This document shows, in pieces, positions 32,399 to 40,635 of a DNA stretch of 64,000 nucleotides. The notes under the pieces were generated by a model, which saw nothing but the letters and a program-made list of their open reading frames with translations, ran no database searches and was not told where the DNA came from. The first letter of the stretch is position 1; each line of letters opens with the position of its first letter. This stretch comes from Streptomyces sp. BV286 (GTDB taxonomy: Bacteria > Actinomycetota > Actinomycetes > Streptomycetales > Streptomycetaceae): NCBI RefSeq assembly GCF_019090165.1, contig NZ_JAHRIB010000208.1:1-64000 (forward strand), written 5' to 3'. The position numbers and the translations under genes were made by a program.

Positions 32399-33979
32399 CT
32401 ACCAGCTGGTCTTGCGGTCCAGCTCCCACATCATCATGATCGTCGACGGGTCGATGGAGCGCTCGACGCCGGAGATCTCCTCGCTGGCGGCGACGTACTG
32501 CTTGCCCTGCCACAGCGGCAGCAGCCGCGCGTCGTCCACGAGGATGTCCTGGGCCCTCCTGAACTGCGCGACGACGGCCCCTCGGTCACTCTGACGGCGC
32601 GACTCGGGCAGCAGCACGTCCGTGATCTCGGGGGACTTGTACGGCGTGCCGAGCGCGTTCTGCTCGCCCACGAACGGCGCGATGAAGTTCTCCGCGTCCG
32701 GGAAGTCGGGGAACCAGCCGCGGCCGAACACCGGGTACTCGCCCTTGCGGTAGCCCGCCTCGTACGTCTTCCAGGGGCGGCCCTTGACGGTGACGCTGAA
32801 CAGGCCGGACGCGTTGAGCTGGCGTCTGAGCTCCTCGAACTCCGGCTTGGTCGTCGAGCCGTACCGGTCGGTCGTGTACCAGAGGGTGAGCGGGACGCGT
32901 TCGGCGATCCCGGCCTCCAGGAGCATCTGCCGGGCCTTGGCGGTGCTGGGTTTGCCGTAGTCGTCGAAGAAGCCCGTGGTGTGACCCGCCAGTCCGCGCG
33001 GGACCATGGAGTACAGCGGCTCGACGGTGTCCTTGTAGATGTTGTGGGCGATGGCCGGGCGGTCGATGACCTGCGCGACGGCCTTGCGGACGGCGGCCTT
33101 CTTGGCCCACGGGTCCTTCGGGTTGAACACCAGGTAACTGATCTCGGTGCCCGCCCCCTCCACCAGCTGGATCTCGTCCTTGGCCCGCCGGTCCTGGAGG
33201 TCGACGACGTCCCTGGCGGCGAGTCCGCGGAGGGTCACGTCGATCTGCCCGTCCTCCAGCGCGGCGACCATCTCGCCCGAGTCCTGGAAGTACCGGATGG
33301 TGGTGGCGCCGTTCTTCCGGTCGGCGAAGCCCTTGTAGTTGTCGTTGCGGACGAGCCGGGCCTCCTGCCCCTCCTCGTAGCCGTCCAGGCCGTACGGTCC
33401 CGATCCGGTGACCTTGCCGTCCTCGCGCAGGGCGTCGGCCGGGTACTCCTCGGGGTCGACGATCGACATGGCCGGCGTCGCGAGCACGAACGGGAAGGTG
33501 GCGTCCGGCTTGTTGAGGCGGAAGACGACCTCGCGGTCGCCCTTCGTGTCGACCCGCTCCAGGCTGCCGAGCAGCCCCGCGGGGCCGCCGTCCACGGCGA
33601 TCTTCCGGATGCGGTCGATGGAGTGCTTCACGGCCTTGGCGTCGAGTCCGTGCCCGTCGGAGAAGGAGAGACCCTCCCGCAGCGTGCAGCTGTACACGCG
33701 GTTGGAGTCGTCGGTGAAACGGCAGCTCTCGGCGGCGTCCGGCTCGGGCGCGGCCGCCCCGGCCGGGTAGCTGAGGAGCGTCTGGTAGATGTTGCGGAAC
33801 AGCTCCCAGGAGCCGTCCCAGGACGCGGCGGGGTCCAGGGTGCTGGGCGCGCTGGTCGTGCCCACGACGATCGGACCCTCGTCCTCGGACGCGTCCGAGG
33901 AGAACACCCCGCATCCCGTCACCAGGGATATGGACGCGATCGCCGACAAGTGCCGTAGAGACCTGTTCCGGTTGAACAC
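32399..33979 (-). CDS. ABC transporter substrate-binding lipoprotein (peptide/nickel type, SBP_bac_5)
   Basis: A 526-residue oligopeptide-binding-like lipoprotein. The signal peptide ends in the lipobox 'LVTGC' with Cys23. The SBP_bac_5 domain has 'STLDPAASWDGSWELFRNIY' and 'YSCTLREGLSFSDGHGLDAKAVKHSI' type hallmarks. GTG 33979 is chosen because GAGGAGCG precedes it by a few bases. No permease or ATPase genes flank it, so it is an orphan binding protein serving transporters elsewhere or having a different role. It is separated from ung by 90 bp in the same direction. Confidence 0.9.
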   Translation of the reverse strand: MFNRNRSLRHLSAIASISLVTGCGVFSSDASEDEGPIVVGTTSAPSTLDPAASWDGSWELFRNIYQTLLSYPAGAAAPEPDAAESCRFTDDSNRVYSCTLREGLSFSDGHGLDAKAVKHSIDRIRKIAVDGGPAGLLGSLERVDTKGDREVVFRLNKPDATFPFVLATPAMSIVDPEEYPADALREDGKVTGSGPYGLDGYEEGQEARLVRNDNYKGFADRKNGATTIRYFQDSGEMVAALEDGQIDVTLRGLAARDVVDLQDRRAKDEIQLVEGAGTEISYLVFNPKDPWAKKAAVRKAVAQVIDRPAIAHNIYKDTVEPLYSMVPRGLAGHTTGFFDDYGKPSTAKARQMLLEAGIAERVPLTLWYTTDRYGSTTKPEFEELRRQLNASGLFSVTVKGRPWKTYEAGYRKGEYPVFGRGWFPDFPDAENFIAPFVGEQNALGTPYKSPEITDVLLPESRRQSDRGAVVAQFRRAQDILVDDARLLPLWQGKQYVAASEEISGVERSIDPSTIMMMWELDRKTSW

Positions 33980-34225
33980 CGCACGCTCCTCGATGTGCCC
34001 TGCCAAGGTGGGCAGGACCATATCGCAGTGCCCCGCCCGGTCAACCGGATCCGTTGGCGGGGCACCTGACGTGCACGAACATCATCTGTGCGATTTTTTT
34101 CGGCTCTGCGGCACTTGTTTGGAAAGTGTGCGGAACAAATCCGTCAACTGTACGAATTATCCAAGTCGCCGCCCCCTGCGAGACACCGCGGAGAAATCAC
34201 CGAAATCCTCGCCGGAGCGGCCGGT
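33980..34225 (-). promoter_or_regulatory. upstream region of binding-protein gene, AT-richer
   Basis: This gene-free 246 bp contains an AT-richer patch (about 34076-34165, including a run of seven T) unlike the surrounding DNA. It should hold the promoter of the lipoprotein gene. I see no clear operator palindrome. Confidence 0.4.
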
Positions 34226-34984
34226 TCAGGACACGCCGGCGTTGAGGAGGATGCCGCCGTCGACCACGAGGGTCTGCCCCGTGATCCAGTCGGACTGCTC
34301 CGAGGTGAGGAACGCGGCGGTGCCGCCGATGTCCGACGGCACACCGAGCCTGCCGAGCGGGTAGGCCGCGGCGGCCTCCGCCTCCCGGCCCTCGTACAGC
34401 GCCTGCGCGAACTTGGTCTTGACCACGGCGGGAGCGATCGCGTTGACCCGCACCTGGGGCGCGAACTCGTGCGCCAGCTGCAGGGTCAGGTTGATCATGG
34501 CGGCCTTGCTGATGCCGTACGCCCCGATGAACGGGGAGGCCGAGACGCCCGCGAGGGAGGCGATGTTGACGATCGCGCCGCCGTTCGCGCTCTGCCACGC
34601 CTTCCACGTCTGCTGGGCGAACCCGAGCGCGGAGACGACGTTGGTCTCGAACACCTTGCGGGCCACGTCGAGGTCGAGGTCGGCGATCGGCCCGAACACC
34701 GGGTTCGTACCGGCGTTGTTGACCAGGAAGTCGACGCGGCCGAACGCCTCCATGGTGCGCTCGACGGCCTGGGCCTGGTGGGCGACGTCGTGGGCCTTGC
34801 CCGCGACACCGATGACGCGGTCGGCGCCGAGCTTCTCGACGGCCTCCTTGAGCGCGTCCTCGTTGCGGCCGGTGATGCACACCCGGTCGCCGCGGGCGAG
34901 CAGTGCCTCGGCGACGCCGTAGCCGATGCCGCGGCTGGCGCCGGTGACGAGGGCGACCTTGCCCGAGAGTTCCACAGTGGTCAT
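34226..34984 (-). CDS. SDR family oxidoreductase (3-oxoacyl-ACP reductase-like)
   Basis: A 252-residue classical SDR. The cofactor motif 'VTGASRGIGYGVAEALLARG' spans residues 14-33, NNAG lies near 90, Ser in 'IVNIASLAG' and the catalytic 'YGISK' Tyr-x3-Lys near 155. The C-terminal 'GGILLNAG' closes the domain. It is 16 bp downstream of a second FabG-like gene, so the pair is probably one unit. FabG-type reductases act in fatty-acid or polyketide synthesis, but genes in this arrangement are also used for alcohol/ketone or steroid-like substrates. Confidence 0.9.
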   Translation of the reverse strand: MTTVELSGKVALVTGASRGIGYGVAEALLARGDRVCITGRNEDALKEAVEKLGADRVIGVAGKAHDVAHQAQAVERTMEAFGRVDFLVNNAGTNPVFGPIADLDLDVARKVFETNVVSALGFAQQTWKAWQSANGGAIVNIASLAGVSASPFIGAYGISKAAMINLTLQLAHEFAPQVRVNAIAPAVVKTKFAQALYEGREAEAAAAYPLGRLGVPSDIGGTAAFLTSEQSDWITGQTLVVDGGILLNAGVS

Positions 34985-35000
34985 GTCGCTGTCCCCAGTC

Positions 35001-35762
35001 CTAGTTGAGCGGTCCGCCGGCCACGTACAGCACCTGGCCGGAGACGAATCCGGCGTCCTCGCCCGTGAAGAAGGCGATCGCGTTGGCGATGTCGTCCGGG
35101 TTGCCGACGCGCTGGACGGGGATCTGGGTGGCGGCCGCGGCCTGGAACTCCTCGAAGCCCATGCCGACCCGCTCGGCGGTGGCGGCCGTCATGTCGGTCA
35201 CGATGAAGCCGGGCGCGACGGCGTTCGCGGTGACACCGAACTTGCCGAGCTCGAACGCGAGGGTCTTGGTGAAGCCCTGCAGTCCGGCCTTGGCGGCGGA
35301 GTAGTTGACCTGGCCGCGGTTGCCGAGCGCCGAGGACGAGGAGAGGTTGACGACCCGGCCGAACTTGGCGTCCACCATGTACTTCTGCACGGCCCGCGTC
35401 ATCAGGAAGGAACCGCGCAGGTGCACGTTCAGGACCGTGTCCCAGTCGGACGCGCTCATCTTGAACAGCAGGTTGTCGCGGAGCACGCCCGCGTTGTTCA
35501 CCAGGATCGTCGGCGCCCCGAGCTCGGTGGCGACCCGGGTCACGGCGGCCTCGACCTGCGCCTCGTCGGAGACGTCGCAGCCCACCGCGATCGCCCTGCC
35601 GCCGGCGGCGGTGATCTTCTCGACGGTGTCCTTGCACGCGGCCTCGTCGAGGTCGATCACCGCGACGGCGCGGCCCTCGGCGGCCAGTCGTACGGCGGTC
35701 GCGGCGCCGATGCCGCGCGCGGCACCGGTGACTACGGCGACGCGCTGCTCAGTGGTGGACAT
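35001..35762 (-). CDS. 3-oxoacyl-ACP reductase FabG-like SDR
   Basis: A 253-residue SDR close to FabG. The cofactor motif 'VTGAARGIGAATAVRLAAEG' spans residues 11-30, NNAG near 93, and the catalytic Ser in 'SSSSALGNRGQ' with 'YSAAKAG' Tyr-x3-Lys near 155. Its probable role is NADPH-dependent reduction of 3-oxoacyl groups. It is the first gene of the pair. A 14-bp imperfect palindrome (35836-35849) resembling TetR-type operators of acyl-metabolism genes lies upstream. Several FabG paralogues are normal for Streptomyces, so the exact pathway is unclear. Confidence 0.91.
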   Translation of the reverse strand: MSTTEQRVAVVTGAARGIGAATAVRLAAEGRAVAVIDLDEAACKDTVEKITAAGGRAIAVGCDVSDEAQVEAAVTRVATELGAPTILVNNAGVLRDNLLFKMSASDWDTVLNVHLRGSFLMTRAVQKYMVDAKFGRVVNLSSSSALGNRGQVNYSAAKAGLQGFTKTLAFELGKFGVTANAVAPGFIVTDMTAATAERVGMGFEEFQAAAATQIPVQRVGNPDDIANAIAFFTGEDAGFVSGQVLYVAGGPLN

Positions 35763-35835
35763 TGCTGGTTCTCCTCGCCCTTGGGAAGCCCTCTGACAGG
35801 CCTGAGCCTGCGGCTCTCACGGTACGCCCCTGTGG

Positions 35836-35849
35836 TGAGCGACCGCTTA
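35836..35849. promoter_or_regulatory. imperfect palindrome, candidate TetR-type operator
   Basis: TGAGCGACCGCTTA, 74 bp upstream of the FabG-like start, with 5 of 7 half-site bases matching. It resembles AAGCG/CGCTT operators found before acyl-CoA genes in actinobacteria, but no regulator gene is adjacent. Confidence 0.4.
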
Positions 35850-35921
35850 GTACCTTCAGCAGACGTGACGCTAGAAGCCTTGGCACCCAGTGTCAACGGC
35901 CGACGGCGCCCATGTGATCCA

Positions 35922-36314
35922 TTACCTGACCAGCAGGTCGAGCAGCCGCCGCGCCTCGGCCGCGGGATCGGCCGTGAGACCGGTGTGGACGGGCCCCGGC
36001 TGCACGACCGTGGAGCGGGGCGCGATCAGCCAGCGGAAGCGCCGTCCGGGGTCGTCGCCCGCGGCCTGTCCCGCCGCCTCGCCCCCGGCGCAGACACCCT
36101 CGACGGCCCGCAGGGCGGCCCGTACTCCCGCCACGTCCGCCTTCGGGTCGAGGGCGCGCAGCTTGGTCTCGTCGAGGTGGGTGTGGGCGGCCACGAAGGA
36201 CTTCGCGCGGCAGTAGACGAGCACGCCCGCGTTGAAGTACTCCCCCCGTTCGACGCGCGGTACGACGCGCAGCAGCGCGTACTCGTAGACGACGCGGCCG
36301 TCGCGCTCGCTCAC
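35922..36314 (-). CDS. DUF3037 family protein, partner of HipA-like kinase
   Basis: A 130-residue protein of the DUF3037 family: 'YEYALLRVVPRVERGEYFNA' near the N-terminus, then 'GVLVYC' and the C-terminal 'RFRWLIAPRSTVVQPGPVHT' are the recognisable segments. GTG 36314 is chosen because it overlaps the stop of the HipA-like gene as GTGA. DUF3037 genes sit beside HipA-like kinase genes in many bacteria, as here, implying a shared but unknown function. It is transcribed away from the S9 peptidase. Confidence 0.85.
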   Translation of the reverse strand: MSERDGRVVYEYALLRVVPRVERGEYFNAGVLVYCRAKSFVAAHTHLDETKLRALDPKADVAGVRAALRAVEGVCAGGEAAGQAAGDDPGRRFRWLIAPRSTVVQPGPVHTGLTADPAAEARRLLDLLVR

Positions 36315-37078
36315 TTCGTGCCCTCCCGGACGGTGCGGATGCGCTCGTGAACGGTGGCGGCGCGGGCGAGGAGCGGCTCCGCGTACGCCTGCCGGAGCGC
36401 GTCGGCCGAGTCGAACCCGGGCTCGTCCGTGAGCCATGCGTCGGGGATCGCGGCGGTCACCTCGGCGAGCAGGTCCGGTGTGACCCGCGGCCCCAACTCC
36501 CTTGCGGCAGCCGCGATGTCGGGGTCGAAGGGGGCGAGTGCGTGGTCGGAGGCGTCGTAGTGCCTGGCCGCGGAGGCCTGTGCGCCCGGCCAGTTGTGGT
36601 GCCAGATCATGGTGGCGCCGTGGTCGATGAGCCACAGATCCCCGTCGCGGACCAGCAGGTTGGGGTTGCGCCACGACCGGTCGACGTTGTTGACGAGCGC
36701 GTCGAACCACACGACCTTGCCGGCCTCCTCCCGGCTCACCCTGTGGGCGAGGGCGTCGAAGCCGATCGCCCGGGAGAGGAAGTCCATCCCGAGGTTCAGT
36801 CCGCCGCTCGACTTGAGCAACTCCTGCACCTCCTGGTCCGGTTCGCCGAGTCCGATGACCGGATCGAGGCCGATCGCGACCAGTCCCGGCACGCGCAGGC
36901 CCAGCCGCCGGGCGAGTTCACCGCAGACGACCTCCGCGACGAGGGTCTTGCGCCCCTGTCCCGCGCCGGTGAACTTCATGACGTACGTTTCCAGATCATC
37001 GGCCTCGACGAGTCCGGGCAGCGATCCGCCCTCACGCATGGGCGTGATGTAGCGGGTCGCACTGACTTCCTTGAGCAT
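36311..37078 (-). CDS. HipA-like (PI3/PI4-kinase fold) family protein
   Basis: A 255-residue kinase-fold protein. Probable catalytic and metal-binding segments are 'DALVNNVDRSWRNPNLLVRD', with an HxD-like loop in which Asn-Val-Asp-Arg and a following Asn would coordinate Mg-ATP, and 'LWLIDHGATM', equivalent to the D-F-G metal motif. 'YVMKFTGAGQGRKTL' resembles the ATP-binding Lys region. It lacks the N-terminal domain of toxin HipA and is paired with DUF3037 rather than HipB, so it may not be a toxin. Its substrate is unknown. Divergent from the S9 peptidase gene. Confidence 0.82.
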   Translation of the reverse strand: MLKEVSATRYITPMREGGSLPGLVEADDLETYVMKFTGAGQGRKTLVAEVVCGELARRLGLRVPGLVAIGLDPVIGLGEPDQEVQELLKSSGGLNLGMDFLSRAIGFDALAHRVSREEAGKVVWFDALVNNVDRSWRNPNLLVRDGDLWLIDHGATMIWHHNWPGAQASAARHYDASDHALAPFDPDIAAAARELGPRVTPDLLAEVTAAIPDAWLTDEPGFDSADALRQAYAEPLLARAATVHERIRTVREGTK

Positions 37079-37151
37079 CGCCCCAGGTTACTGGGGCGTT
37101 CCCCGTCCGCCCACGCGACGTTCTGCGTCCGTCCGCACGAAGGGACCATCC

Positions 37152-39266
37152 GTGACCGCAGAGGACCTGCCCCTGCAGTTCGCCCGCACGAAGCGTTTCT
37201 CCCTGGGTGTGCCGCGCGGCTTCACCGTCTCGCCCGACGGCGAGCGCGTGCTCTTCGTGCGCACCGCGAGCGGCCGCTCCACGACGGGCCTGCTGTGGCT
37301 GCACGAGAACGGCGGGGAACGGCTGCTCGCCGACCCGCTCGCGCTGGGCGCCGAAGGCGAGGTCCCCGAGGCCGAGCGGATCCGCCGCGAGCGGGCCCGC
37401 GAGACGAGCGGCGGAATCGTCTCGTACGCCACGGACACGGCCGTCCGTCTGGTCGCGTTCGCTCTCGCGGGTGCCCTGTGGACCGTGCGCACGGACGAGG
37501 GCGTCCCGCGCCCGGTCCCCACGCGGGGCCCGGTCGTCGCCCCGCGCCCCAGCCCCGACGGCACGCACATCGCGTACGTGAGCGAGGGCGCCCTGTGGGT
37601 CGTACGCGCCGACGGCACCGGTGACCGCGCGCTGGCCGAGCCGGAGGGCCCGGAGATCACGTACGGGCTCTCGGACCACGTGTCGTCCGAGTCCCTGGAA
37701 CGTACGCGGTCGTTCTGGTGGTCGCCGGACGGGAGCGCGCTGCTGGTGGTGCGGGTCGACAACACGCCCGTCCAGCGGTGGTACATCAGCGATCCGGCGC
37801 ATCCCGAGCGTCCTCCGCGCGCGGTCAGGTATCCGGCGGCGGGCACGGCCAACGCGCGGCTCTCCCTGCACGTCGTGGGCCTCGACGGGGGCCGTGTCGA
37901 CGTGGCGCTCCCCGAAAAGGCCGCCGAGTCGCATCCGGACGGGGCGTGGACGGACCCGGCCTTCGAGTACGTCGTGCACGCGGGCTGGAGCGAGGCCGCC
38001 CCCCTCGCCGTCGTACAGACCCGGGACCAGCGCTCGGCGTACCTGCTGCGCGTCGATCCGGCGACCGGCGCGACCACGACACTGCACCACCTCAGGGACG
38101 CCGCCTGGCTGGAGTTCGTCCCCGGAACACCCCTGTCCACCCCCGCCACCGGTCTCGTCCTCACCACGCAGGAGGGCACCCGCGGGCTGCTGATGACCGC
38201 GACCGGGGTGCGCACACCGGAGGGCCTGTACGTCCACGAGCTGCTCGGCACGGCGGACGGCCAGCTCTACTTCATGGCCGCCGAGGAACCGACCGAGGCA
38301 CACGTCTGGTCGTACGACCCGGGCAGCGGCTTCGCGCGCCTGACCGACGAGCCGGGCGTGCACCACGCCACCGTCGGGGCCGGCACGGTCGTGCTGGACA
38401 GTCTCACGCCCGACGGCCGGACGGTCACGGTGCTGCGCGACGGCGTCCCGGCCGGACGGATCCGGGTGCTGGCCGAGCGGCCCGTGACCCGGCCGCGCCC
38501 CCGCTTCCTGACGCTCGGCGAGCGGGAGCTGCGCGCTGCGCTGTACCTGCCGGCGTCGTACGAACCGGGTGCGCGCCGCCTCCCCGTGATCGTGCACTCG
38601 TACTCCGGGCCGGGCGCGCAGAAGGTCGTGAAGGCGGCCATGTGGCACCACCCCGTGAACCAGTGGTTCGCCGACCAGGGGTTCGCGGTGCTGGCGGTCG
38701 ACGGGCGCGGCACCCCGGGGCGTGACCGGGCCTGGGAGACCGCCATCCACGGCGACCAGCTGATGCCGGTGATCGAGGACCAGGCGGACGCCGTACGCGC
38801 CGCCGCGGAGCTCTTCCCGGAGTTGGACACCGGCCGTGTGGCCATCCGCGGCTGGTCCTTCGGCGGCTATCTCGCGGCGGGTGCCGTACTGCACCGGCCC
38901 GACGTGTTCCACGCGGCCGTCGCGGGCGCGGCGCCGACCGATCTGCGGCTGTACGACACGCACTGGAAGGAACGGTTCCTCGGGCATCCGGACGTACAGC
39001 CGGACCACTACGAACGCTGCTCCCTGGTGGCGCACGCCCACAAGCTCACGCGCCCCCTGATGCTCGTCCACGGTATGGCCGACGACAATGTGGCGCCCGC
39101 ACACATGCTGCGGTTCTCGGCGGCGCTGCTCGCGGCGGGCCGGCCGCACACCGTGCTCCCGCTGGCAGGGGCGACGCACCTGGTGGCACAGGAAGGCGTG
39201 ATAGACACCCTGCTCCGGCTCGATCTCGATTTCATCAAGAAGTCGCTCGATCACCGGACCGTCTGA
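37152..39266 (+). CDS. S9 family peptidase (DPP-IV/acylaminoacyl-peptidase type)
   Basis: A 704-residue prolyl-oligopeptidase-clan enzyme without a signal peptide, so probably cytosolic. The N-terminal ~430 residues form the beta-propeller ('ITYGLSDHVSSESLERTRSF' belongs to the DPP IV-type propeller), and the C-terminal alpha/beta-hydrolase domain has Ser569 in 'GWSFGGY', an acidic residue at 644/645 ('MADDNV') and His676 ('GATHLV'). It cleaves N-terminal dipeptides or acylated peptides. GTG 37152 is chosen because AAGGGA precedes it and the reading frame before it is not conserved-looking. Confidence 0.92.
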   Translation: MTAEDLPLQFARTKRFSLGVPRGFTVSPDGERVLFVRTASGRSTTGLLWLHENGGERLLADPLALGAEGEVPEAERIRRERARETSGGIVSYATDTAVRLVAFALAGALWTVRTDEGVPRPVPTRGPVVAPRPSPDGTHIAYVSEGALWVVRADGTGDRALAEPEGPEITYGLSDHVSSESLERTRSFWWSPDGSALLVVRVDNTPVQRWYISDPAHPERPPRAVRYPAAGTANARLSLHVVGLDGGRVDVALPEKAAESHPDGAWTDPAFEYVVHAGWSEAAPLAVVQTRDQRSAYLLRVDPATGATTTLHHLRDAAWLEFVPGTPLSTPATGLVLTTQEGTRGLLMTATGVRTPEGLYVHELLGTADGQLYFMAAEEPTEAHVWSYDPGSGFARLTDEPGVHHATVGAGTVVLDSLTPDGRTVTVLRDGVPAGRIRVLAERPVTRPRPRFLTLGERELRAALYLPASYEPGARRLPVIVHSYSGPGAQKVVKAAMWHHPVNQWFADQGFAVLAVDGRGTPGRDRAWETAIHGDQLMPVIEDQADAVRAAAELFPELDTGRVAIRGWSFGGYLAAGAVLHRPDVFHAAVAGAAPTDLRLYDTHWKERFLGHPDVQPDHYERCSLVAHAHKLTRPLMLVHGMADDNVAPAHMLRFSAALLAAGRPHTVLPLAGATHLVAQEGVIDTLLRLDLDFIKKSLDHRTV

Positions 39267-39324
39267 ACCGTGTGGATGACCTTCCCGTACCCCTTGTCGG
39301 ATCAAGGCACATCCGCGTAGACGC

Positions 39325-39348
39325 ACATCTGAACATCTGCACATCTGT
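39325..39348. repeat. three tandem 8-bp repeats (ACATCTGN)
   Basis: ACATCTGA, ACATCTGC and ACATCTGT at 39325-39348, with a partial copy ACATCCGC near 39309. They lie 17 bp upstream of the Rieske gene start and could be activator or repressor half sites. Confidence 0.6.
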
Positions 39349-39364
39349 GGAAGGGACCGCCACT

Positions 39365-39844
39365 ATGTCCAGCGAATCGATCGAGCCTGCGCCCGCAGTC
39401 TGTCGCCGCACCCTCCTGGCGGCGCTGGGCGGAGCCGGTATCGCCGCCACGCTGACCGCCTGCGGAGGCTCCGACGACAGTTCGTCGGGCTCCTCCGACA
39501 CCTCGACCGGCTCCGCCGGATCCACCGGCTCGTCCGGATCCACCGGATCTGCGGGGGGCGCGGCGCTCGCCAAGACCAGCGACATCCCGGAGGGCGGCGG
39601 CAAGGTGTTCGCCGATCAGTCGGTGGTCGTCACCCAGCCGACGGCCGGGGAGTTCAAGGCCTTCTCGACGGTGTGCCCGCACCAGAAGCAGCGCGTGAAC
39701 AGCGTGGACAACGGCCTCATCACCTGCCCCGCCCACGGCAGCCAGTTCAGCGTCACGGACGGCAGCGTCGAGAAGGGCCCCGCGACCAGCGGGCTGACCG
39801 CGGCCAAGATCACCGTGTCCGGGGACTCGATCACGCTCGCCTGA
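39365..39844 (+). CDS. Rieske (2Fe-2S) lipoprotein
   Basis: A 159-residue exported iron-sulfur protein. It has a twin-arginine-type N-terminus (Arg14-Arg15), a hydrophobic core and the lipobox 'LTAC' with Cys33. A Ser/Gly/Thr repeat linker follows (about 35-62), then a Rieske domain with Cys104-x-His106 and Cys121-x2-His124 as the cluster ligands. It should carry electrons outside the membrane, for example as the partner of an unknown oxidase or reductase. Tat export is expected because the cluster is folded in the cytosol. Its 3' end overlaps the next convergent gene by 14 bp. Confidence 0.88.
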   Translation: MSSESIEPAPAVCRRTLLAALGGAGIAATLTACGGSDDSSSGSSDTSTGSAGSTGSSGSTGSAGGAALAKTSDIPEGGGKVFADQSVVVTQPTAGEFKAFSTVCPHQKQRVNSVDNGLITCPAHGSQFSVTDGSVEKGPATSGLTAAKITVSGDSITLA

Positions 39845-40481
39845 CCGGACGGCGCTGTTCGAGACAGGCCAGCACCTCGTCCGTGGTGGTGATGGTGGCC
39901 ACCAGGGCGAGCGTGTTGCGGATCATCACGGGGGTGTAGTCCGCGGGCACGCCCGCGATGGCGTCCCCGGGGACCACGGCGGTGTAGCCGCGGTTCACGG
40001 CGTCGAACACCGTGTTGGGCACGGCCACGTTGGCGGAGACCCCGGTCACGACGAGGGTGCGGCAGCCCAGGTTGCGCAGCAGTGCGTCGAGTTCGGTGCC
40101 GGCGAGGGGCGACAGGCCGTGCAGACGGCGTACGACGAGGTCCTCCTCGGCCACCACGACCGGTGGCGCGACCCGGACCGCGGCGGTGCCCCTCAACTGC
40201 TGGACCGGCAGACGCCCGGCCGCGCGGAACAGCCGGGCGTTGTGGTTCGCGCCGCGGCCGTCGGGACGGCGCTCGGCGATCGCGTGCACCACCTGTACGC
40301 CGCTCTCGTGGGCCGCGTCCACGAGGCGCGCGACACGGGTCAGCGCGCCCGAGGCGCGGGCCGCCTCGGCGAGTTCCGGCAGCGCGCTGCCCGGGCCGAC
40401 GACACCCTGCTGGCACTCGACGGTCAGCAAGACCGTGGTCGCGGGATCGAGGAGTTCGCGGAGTTCTTCGTACGACGGCAT
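39831..40481 (-). CDS. isochorismatase-fold (cysteine hydrolase-like) protein with altered active site
   Basis: A 216-residue isochorismatase-superfamily protein. The fold is evident: 'TVLLTVECQQGVVGPGS' (first strand), 'LSPLAGTELDALLRNLG' and 'LVVTGVSANVAVPNTVFDAV'. All three catalytic positions differ from cysteine hydrolases: Glu for the strand-1 Asp, Arg-Arg for the Lys, and Ala for the Cys (NVAV instead of N-x-C-V). It is probably inactive as a hydrolase. ATG 40481 has AGGGGAG upstream. It may be a binding protein or belong to a non-cysteine subfamily such as isochorismatase itself. Confidence 0.8.
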   Translation of the reverse strand: MPSYEELRELLDPATTVLLTVECQQGVVGPGSALPELAEAARASGALTRVARLVDAAHESGVQVVHAIAERRPDGRGANHNARLFRAAGRLPVQQLRGTAAVRVAPPVVVAEEDLVVRRLHGLSPLAGTELDALLRNLGCRTLVVTGVSANVAVPNTVFDAVNRGYTAVVPGDAIAGVPADYTPVMIRNTLALVATITTTDEVLACLEQRRPVRRA

Positions 40482-40635
40482 GGGCTCCCCTGTCGCAAGC
40501 GGTCTTCGGGCCGGCGCGACCGTGCCGCCCGACCGGCGGTGGCGGGCGAGCGTAGCCACCATTGCGTACGGACGGAAGACGGACCATGCTTTCCTGACGA
40601 GGCGTCAGACATGATGTCGGGGAAGAGGGAACCGT

